From NCBI RefSeq assembly GCF_963855985.1, contig NC_087090.1, forward strand, positions 17,296,501 to 17,360,500: 64,000 nt of DNA. The letters run 5' to 3'. Positions 31,801 to 35,400 of this stretch are shown piece after piece (position 1 is the first letter of the stretch; each line of letters starts with the position of its first letter). The stretch comes from Ostrinia nubilalis (lineage: Eukaryota; Arthropoda; Insecta; Lepidoptera; Crambidae). The notes under the pieces are model-generated. The model worked only from the letters and a program-made list of their open reading frames with translations. It was not told the origin of the DNA and made no database searches. Made by a program: the position numbers and the translations under genes.

Positions 31801-31840
31801 TGGTTTCCGTAAGTTTCGGAAGCATTGTCGCTGGTTGCAT
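1682..31840 (-). CDS. Ge-1: Ge-1/EDC4 mRNA-decapping scaffold, 17 coding exons, C-terminus off window
   Basis: Whole-gene entry; exons are listed separately. Seventeen exons on the minus strand join without a frame break to 819 codons plus one base. Conserved EDC4 blocks appear in the family order: TMLPKLTETTQT at the start, WD40 blades (AFSPDGTALATASADGYV, residues about 208-264; CLHKWQPHAGKPLSC; FAVTGAENNTSIKIW), then ISEFLLPYPVLSF, RVRLYIVQPKGLQ and LMTPDAF. EDC4/Ge-1 is known to bind DCP1/DCP2 and to nucleate P-bodies in the cytoplasm. The WD40 half is complete here, with most of the serine-rich linker; the C-terminal alpha-helical part must lie left of position 1. The start ATG at 31840 has an in-frame TAG four codons upstream. 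Introns hold nearly all the transposons of the left half. Several exon ends are partly duplicated, including exons 6, 8, 15 and 17. The identification is from remembered family motifs, not an alignment. Confidence 0.93.
2099..2313. mobile_element. Foldback MITE family Z, copy 1
   Basis: Two inverted arms of about 90 bp with the core GTAGAATTTTGTCCAATGAC and CAAGCTACCCATCCTTATCG. Other copies are at 18501-18710, 21323-21449 and 39159-39371. Confidence 0.85.
2345..2729 (-). CDS. Ge-1: Ge-1 coding exon 16 with in-frame 12-residue repeats
   Basis: Acceptor TTGTTGACAG, donor GTGAGTC. A 385-base open exon: acidic start (ENDDVEEDTEPEVPIT), then five repeats of LTNAANLANVAN type, then PAALAGAARSELFVPPEKPP. 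Strongly alanine/asparagine-rich; a low-complexity linker. Phase 0 to 1, joining exon 17 in frame. Confidence 0.82.
2433..2612 (-). repeat. 36-bp coding minisatellite (5 units) in Ge-1 exon 16
   Basis: Five tandem 36-bp units encode LTNAAN[LMI]ANVA[NS]. Units differ by third-position changes and conservative L/M/I and N/S exchanges, so the frame is kept. Confidence 0.9.
2911..3084. mobile_element. MITE with AGCCTAGGCGCAGA ends, copy 1
   Basis: Inverted ends (AGCCTAGGCGCAGA / TCTGTGCCTAGGCT) and the internal block GAATCGGCCGATACTAAAT-like, shared with 21457-21638. Confidence 0.8.
3285..3942. mobile_element. MITE with TAA target duplication, interrupted by a LINE fragment
   Basis: Ends AGGTAGCATTCGGATCAAG and its inverse, flanked by TAA at 3282-3284 and 3943-3945. 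Its sister copy (4055-4433) lacks the LINE fragment now at about 3417-3716. Confidence 0.8.
3417..3716 (+). mobile_element. LINE 3' fragment, copy 1
   Basis: Encodes RILTFFGHVSRRSNDSIERL and RGRSPMRWTDQIKAATKC, a typical C-terminal end of an insect LINE reverse transcriptase, then a stop and a GAA-rich tail. 5'-truncated. Confidence 0.8.
4055..4433. mobile_element. MITE with TAA target duplication (uninterrupted copy)
   Basis: Ends GGGTAGCATTCGGATCAAG / inverse, TAA at 4052-4054 and 4434-4436. GC-rich subterminal repeats. Confidence 0.8.
4547..4953. mobile_element. 407-bp TIR element with TAA target duplication
   Basis: Perfect inverted ends of about 30 bp beginning GGCCTCAGCCTCGAGTTTAG; TAA at 4544-4546 and 4954-4956. 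PIF/Harbinger-like non-autonomous element. Sits exactly at the junction between two exon-15 repeat units. Confidence 0.85.
5120..5430 (+). mobile_element. LINE 3' fragment, copy 2
   Basis: Nearly identical to 3417-3716 (same IERLVVQGK and PRGRSPMRWTDQ coding), so a recent duplication of the region or of the LINE tail. Confidence 0.8.
5431..5818. repeat. Broken MITE copies of the GTAGCATTCGG family
   Basis: Two partial, largely identical pieces both ending CCGAATGCTATCTTAAG, with the shared GCGACTCGGTTGCTTGCATC block. No gene seen. Confidence 0.7.
5910..6064 (-). CDS. Ge-1: Ge-1 coding exon 15
   Basis: Acceptor ATTTGTAG, donor GTACCC. Encodes a Ser/Gly stretch and then SPSREVQEIMAHGDYYPPMQ. 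A LINE fragment is inserted one base upstream of the acceptor G. At least four partial copies of the exon's 3' end lie in the next intron. Phase 1 to phase 0. Confidence 0.85.
6082..6280 (+). mobile_element. 5'-truncated R1-like LINE tail at the Ge-1 exon 15 splice acceptor
   Basis: Matches the 3' UTR of the full LINE at 14868-15056 and ends at the same point (GGGAATAGTCTCG). Flanked by a 16-bp duplication TACAAATAAAAGACTA at 6066-6081 and 6281-6296. The left copy contains the pyrimidine tract and the A of the acceptor AG of exon 15. Confidence 0.9.
6297..6698. other. Ge-1 intron, no gene seen
   Basis: AT-rich intronic sequence between exons 14 and 15; nothing recognised. Confidence 0.6.
6699..6778 (-). 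CDS. Ge-1: Ge-1 coding exon 14
   Basis: Acceptor TCTCCTCTTAG, donor GTCAGTGC. Encodes SSPGKREEDDPPLSATPDV and TGVSRTST. Serine-rich linker, supported by splice sites and phase (2 to 1). Confidence 0.82.
6994..7079 (-). CDS. Ge-1: Ge-1 coding exon 13
   Basis: Acceptor TATTGCAG, donor GTAAGTGA. Encodes TQPGSLIGQRPESPV and ends with LMTPDAF, a motif also present in vertebrate EDC4. Phase 0 to phase 2. Confidence 0.9.
7240..7544 (-). mobile_element. LINE 3' fragment next to exon 12 donor
   Basis: Minus strand encodes ARRISKLKWQWAGHIVRRTD and, in another frame, VDRRPDKSSRKALDAGRYQ, a common lepidopteran LINE C-terminus; frames are broken. It begins within a few bases of the Ge-1 exon 12 donor. 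Confidence 0.75.
7545..7657 (-). CDS. Ge-1: Ge-1 coding exon 12
   Basis: Acceptor ATTCTTGTCAG, donor GTACGAG. Encodes GLSDLALEPPAACEAP and a glutamine-rich SSILQQQSQQLKSLLMSKQ. LINE-derived sequence starts almost at the donor. Phase 1 to 0. Confidence 0.85.
7752..7943. mobile_element. Small TIR element with TATAG target duplication
   Basis: Ends GTCGTTTCATCCACGAAGAC / inverse GTCTCCGTGGATGAAACGATC-like; TATAG at 7747-7751 and 7944-7948. Shares the CCCCGCACCCCGCGC block with 19033-19313. Confidence 0.65.
8031..8281. mobile_element. MITE with ~60-bp inverted ends
   Basis: Arms TTAGACTAAGAGCTAGT...GCCAGAC and inverse, nearly identical over about 60 bp including TTTATAAAAGCTGAAA. Confidence 0.8.
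8405..8750. mobile_element. hAT-type MITE with nested LINE tail
   Basis: Starts CAGTGGTTCTTAACC, ends CACTG, flanked by the 8-bp duplication CTTTAGGG at 8397-8404 and 8751-8758. Its right end is interrupted by the 3' end of a Jockey-like LINE (about 8626-8745, minus orientation, AGTTTAGACCACAAGTGGCA block). Confidence 0.8.
8765..8891 (-). CDS. Ge-1: Ge-1 coding exon 11
   Basis: Acceptor TTTCCCCAG, donor GTACGTCC. Encodes RRVRVRLYIVQPKGLQEGEL, matching the EDC4 IKLFCVHTKALQ block. A hAT element with a nested LINE tail begins about 14 bp inside the downstream intron. Phase 0 to phase 1. Confidence 0.92.
8936..9224. mobile_element. Composite element X, copy 1, left part
   Basis: Matches 24870-25156 in inverse orientation. 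Begins AAAGGATGATGGGCACAAATG. The R1-like LINE was inserted at its end (target duplication 9211-9224); the rest of X resumes at 15057. Confidence 0.85.
9458..10534 (+). pseudogene. R1-like LINE ORF1 (gag), 5' part
   Basis: Open from ATG 9458; a second candidate start is ATG 9560 (MPLFNDQP). The N-terminal two thirds is a low-complexity Ser/Thr/Pro region, then GFQIVGLKKTANAGVVLRV and GRRPRILVKDVPATLEDAAF, typical of R1-type gag before its zinc knuckles. True ORF1 similarity stops near residue 325 (about 10434); the rest of the frame is inserted DNA. Confidence 0.8.
10434..11126 (+). mobile_element. About 690-bp insertion in LINE ORF1 carrying a THAP-type exon
   Basis: Separates the two halves of ORF1. 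Boundaries are inferred from where gag similarity stops and resumes; I could not define terminal repeats or a target duplication. Confidence 0.6.
10561..10664 (+). pseudogene. Isolated THAP zinc-finger exon
   Basis: ATG GAC ATA... encodes KKYCAAFGCLNSKRNLPDL and SFFSLPKDAER, the N-terminal half of a THAP DNA-binding domain (C-x4-C, then F-x-x-PKD), followed by a donor GTATGT. THAP exons are found in P-element-like and other DNA transposases. The remaining exons are absent, so this is a transposon remnant. Confidence 0.7.
11127..11597 (+). pseudogene. R1-like LINE ORF1, 3' part with zinc knuckles
   Basis: Continues gag: RKWIGLELEPEIRKHLIN, then cysteine-rich knuckles CMKCQQYGHVAKFC, CGYCAEAHDTKDC and CAACKRFKKPNDH. 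Ends TAA at 11595-11597, overlapping the ORF2 ATG (11590) in ATGGCTAA, which suggests termination-reinitiation as known in related LINEs. Confidence 0.88.
11590..13089 (+). pseudogene. R1-like LINE ORF2, endonuclease and first part of reverse transcriptase
   Basis: Begins MAKVSIGQLNLHNDKIATLE. AP-endonuclease motifs seen: QEQYQ, GVDANASSPLWHG, and SCSDHRLIVYEF. Continues into the RT fingers (LNKASGEDKISNKMIKAAC) and then loses the frame near 13060, ending at a stop at 13087-13089. Confidence 0.88.
13060..13801 (+). pseudogene. R1-like LINE ORF2, reverse transcriptase core after frameshift
   Basis: Shifted frame: IPKGGDKPPEDPKSYRPITL, FLDISGAFDNAWW, GCPQGSVLGPYLWN and the catalytic GYADD. The reading is interrupted at about 13754 by the tail of another LINE. 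Confidence 0.88.
13754..13816 (+). mobile_element. 60-bp LINE tail nested in LINE ORF2
   Basis: CATAAGTGCCACTTGTGGTC...AATAAATA followed by TTTGA repeats; identical in type to the LINE 3' end at 61960-62010. A severely 5'-truncated insertion that breaks the RT frame. Confidence 0.85.
13817..14767 (+). pseudogene. R1-like LINE ORF2, C-terminal part
   Basis: Thumb and C-terminal region: VCYLGLILEKNFSFVEHIKQ, EALPVLAGVLPVDLEVQKRA, and the terminal zinc-binding motif CECSTDDVSHEQSAHHILWE with a final C. Stop TAA at 14765-14767. Confidence 0.85.
15071..16022. mobile_element. Composite element X, copy 1, right part
   Basis: Matches 23880-24866 in inverse orientation. Contains a LINE 3' fragment (15095-15235), a MITE with CCCC(T)TTATTAATAA ends (about 15298-15432), and another LINE end (15560-15720, CTTCTTCTTC...). 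Ends with the inverse of AAAGGACAATGGGCAAAAT. Confidence 0.85.
16025..16254 (+). mobile_element. Helitron-like (Lep1-type) non-autonomous element
   Basis: Starts TCTATACTAATATTATAAAT and ends GCGGAAAGCTAG, inserted between A and T, as Helitrons are. Contains the usual GTCTGTCTGTCT and AACCACTGAACCGATTTTGA blocks of lepidopteran copies. Confidence 0.75.
16255..16968. other. Ge-1 intron, no gene seen
   Basis: Intronic sequence upstream of exon 10's downstream end; nothing recognised. Confidence 0.5.
16969..17072 (-). CDS. Ge-1: Ge-1 coding exon 10
   Basis: Acceptor TTGACTGCAG, donor GTAAGTTC. Encodes an acidic linker (EEEQAKCESSCDDPFHRNGS, then DDAPAEPDDFDLQG). Low family conservation; supported by phase (1 to 0) and splice sites. 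Confidence 0.85.
17429..17549 (-). CDS. Ge-1: Ge-1 coding exon 9
   Basis: Acceptor CCGCCAG, donor GTAAGTTA. Encodes RSLYVLNMARDAEDSTAYC and SISEFLLPYPVLSF, the last conserved part of the WD40 half. Phase 0 to phase 1. Confidence 0.94.
17884..17998 (-). pseudogene. Decayed partial copy of Ge-1 exon 8 3' end
   Basis: This stretch matches the last ~110 bases of exon 8 and its donor (GTTCCAACTGTACC, TATGAGGTA and CCCCAGGCTAGC blocks on the plus strand), but is clearly diverged and no longer open. It lies directly downstream of the exon. Confidence 0.7.
18056..18245 (-). CDS. Ge-1: Ge-1 coding exon 8
   Basis: Two AGs are close together; the upstream one (CTCCAG) keeps the frame and gives NSDVQFWKFAVTGAENNTSI, like DPDVPFWRFLITGAD of EDC4. 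Donor GTACAG. Also encodes SASYLILSDFK. Ends in phase 0. Confidence 0.93.
18501..18710. mobile_element. Foldback MITE family Z, copy 2
   Basis: Inverted arms with CCAATGACCCCAAGCTACCC; same family as 2099-2313. Confidence 0.85.
18859..18971 (-). CDS. Ge-1: Ge-1 coding exon 7
   Basis: Acceptor GGTGCGCAG, donor GTGAGTAC. Encodes VYMHNESSPRCLHKWQPHAG followed by a CLFFLDNHKN block, matching CLHEWKPHDGRPLSCLLFCD of EDC4. Phase 0 to phase 2. Confidence 0.94.
19033..19313. mobile_element. TIR element with a second MITE nested inside
   Basis: Outer inverted blocks GCGCGGGGTGCGGGGAG and CTCCCCGCACCCCGCGC; inner MITE at about 19117-19233 with ATGAGGGCTAT / ATAGCCCTCAT ends. Confidence 0.65.
19637..19869. 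mobile_element. hAT-type MITE, CTCTAGAC target duplication
   Basis: Ends CAGTGTTTCCCAAAGTGGGC / inverse; exact 8-bp duplication at 19629-19636 and 19870-19877. Sister copy at 40372-40607. Confidence 0.92.
20156..20218 (-). pseudogene. Partial copy of Ge-1 exon 6 with a GT donor
   Basis: A 63-nt open stretch resembles the last 20 codons of exon 6 (GSASADEYVMIFQ against TASADGYVMFFQ). It has an acceptor-like TTCGCAG before it and the donor GTCAGT after it. Its length is a multiple of three and both ends are in phase 0, so it could be included or skipped without a frameshift. Only 51 bases separate it from exon 6. It may be a dead copy or an alternative exon. Confidence 0.5.
20270..20439 (-). 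CDS. Ge-1: Ge-1 coding exon 6, GC splice donor
   Basis: Acceptor CTTCTCCGCAG. Encodes RMWNIR, an Ala/Gly-rich loop, then DAAFSPDGTALATASADGYV and MFFQ. The family alignment puts the exon end directly after FFQ in phase 0, and the next bases are GCGAGT, so the donor appears to be GC rather than GT. Reading on runs into a stop after six codons. Confidence 0.85.
20565..20812. mobile_element. hAT-type MITE with G-run
   Basis: Ends CAGTGTTTTTCAACC / inverse; flanks GTCTAAAG and GTATAAAG (7 of 8 match). Contains a run of 18 G. Confidence 0.85.
21154..21302 (-). CDS. Ge-1: Ge-1 coding exon 5
   Basis: Acceptor GCATTCCAG, donor GTGAGG. Encodes WHRVVWCPYIPDDDDDAPSD followed by [12 protein letters not shown], matching the EDC4 IIWCPFIPEE block. 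Contains a five-Asp run from a GAC repeat. A foldback MITE lies about 20 bp upstream of its acceptor. Confidence 0.93.
21323..21449. mobile_element. Foldback MITE family Z, shortened copy 3
   Basis: Same arms as 2099-2313 with part of the left arm missing; starts about 20 bp upstream of the Ge-1 exon 5 acceptor. Confidence 0.8.
21457..21638. mobile_element. MITE with AGCCTAGG ends, copy 2
   Basis: Sister of 2911-3084. Confidence 0.8.
22420..23270. repeat. Diverged tandem duplication of about 440 bp
   Basis: Two units share GTGATAA, ATCATTAAAAAGTAC, GTCTTTACGATAG, AACGCCTAGA and CATACTCATTACTTC-like blocks in the same order. No coding potential seen. Confidence 0.65.
23271..23561. repeat. 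Near-perfect palindrome, 131-bp arms, 29-base loop
   Basis: Arms at 23271-23401 and 23431-23561 differ at one base. The arm contains ACCGACTCCAAAAAACC, a motif common in lepidopteran repeats. Very young foldback element or inverted duplication. Confidence 0.93.
23880..25156. mobile_element. Composite element X, copy 2 (uninterrupted)
   Basis: Inverse of copy 1 (8936-9224 plus 15071-16022) over its length, including the same nested LINE ends and MITE, but without the R1-like LINE. Ends AAAGGACAATGGGC and inverse of AAAGGATGATGGGC. Confidence 0.9.
24488..24607. mobile_element. MITE with CCCCTTTATTAATAA ends, inside composite X copy 2
   Basis: Same family as 56334-56461; present at the matching place in X copy 1. 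Confidence 0.8.
25240..25275. repeat. Poly-A run
   Basis: About 26 consecutive A, next to GAAGTCGGTTGAAAAG, a common lepidopteran repeat end. Confidence 0.8.
25498..29328. mobile_element. piggyBac-type element with nested hAT
   Basis: TTAA at 25494-25497 and 29329-29332. Terminal repeats CCTTTAACTAT / ATAGTTAAAGG. An inner inverted repeat GGACGTCGGGTCTCA lies next to the left end but about 30 bp inside the right end, the asymmetric layout known for piggyBac. No intact transposase found; two short minus-strand ORFs at 25777-26214 are unassigned. Confidence 0.85.
26309..28091. mobile_element. Non-autonomous hAT element, 1.78 kb
   Basis: Ends TAGTGACCGACCGAAA and inverse of TAGTGTCCGACCGAAA; exact 8-bp duplication ATAAATTG at 26301-26308 and 28092-28099. 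Subterminal arrays of CCGAAA motifs on both sides. A further internal inverted pair, AGAATCTCATGGCAAA, at about 26463 and 27799. No transposase ORF. Confidence 0.92.
29739..30150 (+). pseudogene. Decayed DUF4817-type transposon protein start
   Basis: The first ~30 codons (NHTYSAREYVNMVYCYGRA, GNASEA) resemble the helix-turn-helix DUF4817 domain found at the start of insect transposon proteins. The similarity then shifts frame. Element boundaries not found. Confidence 0.55.
30537..30646 (-). CDS. Ge-1: Ge-1 coding exon 4
   Basis: Acceptor CTTGTTTTAG, donor GTAAGTGG. Encodes VQDLSFAHIQKEVVLACIDE, like the EDC4 blade containing DLAFAH and LACLDEAG. Ends in phase 2. The next intron is about 9.2 kb and filled with transposons. 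Confidence 0.93.
30864..30970 (-). CDS. Ge-1: Ge-1 coding exon 3
   Basis: Acceptor TTGCTTCCAG, donor GTAGGC. Encodes WSGMVRVVYNTEPGIDRRAL and a following GMKGE block, matching the EDC4 blade with MVRV followed by LLKG. Ends in phase 0. Confidence 0.9.
31125..31330 (-). CDS. Ge-1: Ge-1 coding exon 2
   Basis: Acceptor TTACTTTCAG, donor GTATAATA. Encodes residues 17-85, including KVKLKNLVDYNWEPKFYPGQ, the start of the WD40 region. Joins exon 1 in phase 2 and ends in phase 1. Confidence 0.92.
31791..31840 (-). CDS. Ge-1: Ge-1 coding exon 1
   Basis: Begins MQPATMLPKLTETTQT. An in-frame TAG lies nine bases before the ATG's preceding codon pair, so this is a credible start, although the second Met (residue 6) is the one nearer the conserved block. 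Ends in phase 2 at AT followed by the strong donor GTAAGT. Confidence 0.85.
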
Positions 31841-32451
31841 AATTTCCTAGTCTTGTAAATTCCTCATGAATTTTGCAACTACTGAAAGTACGACAGAAAA
31901 ATTTTAACTTCAGCAAAAATAATGCAAAACGTTCCCTCAGAAGCCGACCGACATAAGAATGCGTTTAGTTATTTTTATGACTAAGACTGATTTTTACTCT
32001 TACATTACTGATATGTAATTAAAAATTATAATTTTACAGTTTTCATTCAAAACAAGTCATTGCTGTGTATTTGATCATAGAATAAATTTATAATCACTGG
32101 TTTCAAAAATCATATTCTAAAATAAGTGCTTAATAAATTTCTTAAACGAAACGCATTTAATCAGGTATGTTCTCGCCTACAAAAAATTAACAAGAATCGA
32201 AGCGCTCGAAGTTCATTAAGGAAAAATAAAAACCAAGTTAGCATTTAGGTAAAATGATTACCGTTAATTAATTAATGCCACTACTCGATTAATATGAGCG
32301 CCTTTCTAGTTTAAAACAAGGAGTTGATAATACTTGTAATAAAATAAAGTTGTAAATGGAACCAGACTTGCTGCTTGGTAATCAGTTTTTTAATTTGACA
32401 TTTGACAGGTGTCAAGAGACAAGACAAGGCAGTGAATTGATTTTCTTGAAA
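31841..32451. promoter_or_regulatory. Shared divergent promoter region of Ge-1 and flower
   Basis: The start codons of Ge-1 (minus) and flower (plus) face away from each other 611 bp apart with no transposon recognised between them. TTGACATTTGACAGGTGTCA lies at about 32395, just upstream of the flower ATG. Confidence 0.65.
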
Positions 32452-32454
32452 ATG
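32452..32454 (+). CDS. fwe: Flower exon 1: ATG only
   Basis: GAAAATG is followed directly by donor GTAAAT, so the coding part is the start codon alone. Exon 2 then supplies SFADK, giving the expected MSFA start. The 5' UTR precedes it. Confidence 0.85.
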
Positions 32455-35400
32455 GTAAATTTAAAATAAAATTAGTTAATTCTTGCCTTTTTATGTACAG
32501 TTTTCGCAAATTGTGATGTGTTGTAATTTTTGCAGTCGTTCGCGGACAAGATTGGTATGCTTATGTCTCGGCCAGGTGCCGAGAATGCCCAGAAAGATGA
32601 CGTTCCATGGTGGATGCGCTACGGTGGACGAGGCCTGGGGATATTTGGCAGTTTCAGTAAGTAGTTTTTGTACATTTTAAATGACCTATAACTTTTTCGT
32701 ATTACACTTCATGAATCTTTGTAGTAACATATGTTTTGTTTTCGAGCTCTAGATCCTTGACCCTCTATTTTAGGTAAAAAGCTTACAGTTTAAATTTCAT
32801 TCCTATTTCTTTTGTTCAATTTACTATAAATACTTTTTCCATAGTGTTTATTCTTGTAACAGCGCTGCAGTAGCAGAACAATGACCTTTGGATTAAATGT
32901 AATAATTCATTACAAGTCAGGAAGCATCTGATAGTTACTAAAAAAACTATTACAACCTTTTATAGCATTGGTTTTTGTTGTTCTAATAACCATTACTATT
33001 GGTTGCTATAATCTTGATCTTGGAGTTCATAGACCATGATCTTCATCATCAATTTACATGACTCCCACCCACCTGAGAATCAAAACTCAGTACAGTCTAT
33101 TCAGACTAGAAATAAAGTGGATAATAGCTCTGTTCCCAGACTAAATTGTCAAGCCAAAAATATAGAAACATTATATTCTTATTTTTTGTCTCTTTAAATC
33201 TTATTTTACACTCTTAGCATTAATTTTCATTACTAATCCTAATACTAATTATATTTAGTCTATTCCTTAGATAACAATGTTCTGAGACACATCATGAATG
33301 AAATACAAAGTAAACAAGATCTCTTATCTCCAAAGGACACAACTTTTGAATTCATACACTGTTATCAGAGTACATGAGGATTACATTGATATGAAAATAA
33401 ATAATTATTATGTGCTATACAAACATCCGATCCCTTACTTTTTGACATTGATTTGCTTTGTTTTTTTTTTAATACACACAAGTCACACAATGTTTAGGCA
33501 ATGTCTAAAATATCAATCACATTGAACACATAAAAAGTGAAGTATTAATTTTATTATTATTTCTTGTAATGTTGGTTGCATTATTTTAGAACTTTACTGC
33601 TAAATAATCTAAAGGTGTTTTAAAAATTATAGTTTAAGTTCTTGCAATTACCATTTTAGTTTTTAATAATATAAAAATGAGCATCATTCCAATATCATAT
33701 TTAAAGTGGTTATGTTTATTTGTAATCTTGGTTGGGGAAACACTACAGGTAATTAAAGTGGAAACCACTTATTGTGCTGAATAATAATGGTTTTTCATCC
33801 TTCCTAAGTAGTAAAGTACTACTTGAATCACTGATTTATATTAATTAATTCATTCTAATATTTAAAAAAGAAATCTATGATATCATGGGTCTGATTATAG
33901 GATTGTTGAATAACAAAGAGGAACTACTTAAATTACCATTGCTAATTTAAATGTTTCACTATGCATTACTTTCAATTGTAAAAACCGTTGGAAAAAGCCA
34001 TTTGAAACATTACATTTATTATTAATGATAATTTTACTGTACTGGGCTGATTTTACTTTTAGTGGCATTATTGTTGATATGCAGCAAGTTTTAAGCCAAT
34101 ACTCTATTAAAGATGTAACAAAATAATGTCCTAAATGTACAGCCTACACAAATGTCTACTTCTCTAAAATAACATCTTAATTTACAAATTCCACAACAAC
34201 TGTAAGTTGGTTTAATGCCATGATTAGTTTATCATTCAAGCATTAAGACAAAAAAAAAGTTGTATAAATGACACAAAAAATTCTAAAGAAGTAGACAGTT
34301 TTATTTATATTTGTCCGTGTGCAAGGTTTTCTTTTGTAACTTTGTTAGTTACTATTGTTATTCTAATCTTTTTATTGCGAATTGCAAAAAATAAAACAGT
34401 GTAATCTTGGCTACTAAAAAAATTTTTTTATAGGTTTGTGAAGATTTATGTTCCGTGATGTACTTTAAATGACTGTATAAATTTTATTGCTTTTGATAAA
34501 TAGCTGGCTATCGTTTATTTTCAATGAACTATTCTAGAATAATACAGTTATTTAAAATCTTATCACCATTAATTTCTCAATTAATCAACACTAATAGTTC
34601 ATGGACACCTCTGTCCACACATTCCAAGTTCTATCAGGTCATTCGTCCATCAAGCTGTTAACCGACCCTACTCTTGACTGCCACGCGTGTGAGGCGTGGT
34701 CTTCATACAATAAGATTTCTTTCGTATCGGTCGTCGGTTCTTAATACTACGTGCCCTGCCATTGTCTCTCAGCTTACCCAATGGGATATGCTATCGTTCT
34801 TTTGCGAATTTAATGATATCGCATAAAATAAGCGCAGACCACAACTTTTCAGACATGCTTATTTTTGTTCATACTAGAATTTACGGCATAAACATTGCAG
34901 ACGTATATGTAAAAATGTTTTTTTGTCTTAACGCCTCCTATTTTCCTTTAGACCCGCTGCCGCAGTGCCGCTTACTAGAAAAGCGCTTAACTACGGTACG
35001 CGGTACCTCCCCCGTTGGGAACTTATGGTCTATAGTCTTTATATTCTAGGGATAGTAGTTACATATCCAAATCCTGTAACCTTAACATGGCATGGCATAC
35101 TTCGGATGTTCTACGACTACTCCGGACCGTAGTTTCACGGATTCGTGTCGGACGCAGTGCAAAACCGCTCTAAGGCCCGGTTTTCACCACAGCGGAGCGG
35201 AGCACAGAAGTGTTTTGAGTAACCAATAAAATGGATCCTGCTTATTTATTGCCATTAAGGCGGAACAAAGTTCGCCGGGTCAGCTAGTTTTCTATAGAAT
35301 TTGAGAGCGGTGCGCATATGCGCATAATATCTTTCATATTAGACAGCAATGTCAGCAATAGACTGACAGCTGACAGCTACGCACAGCTCACTTCTCTCGC

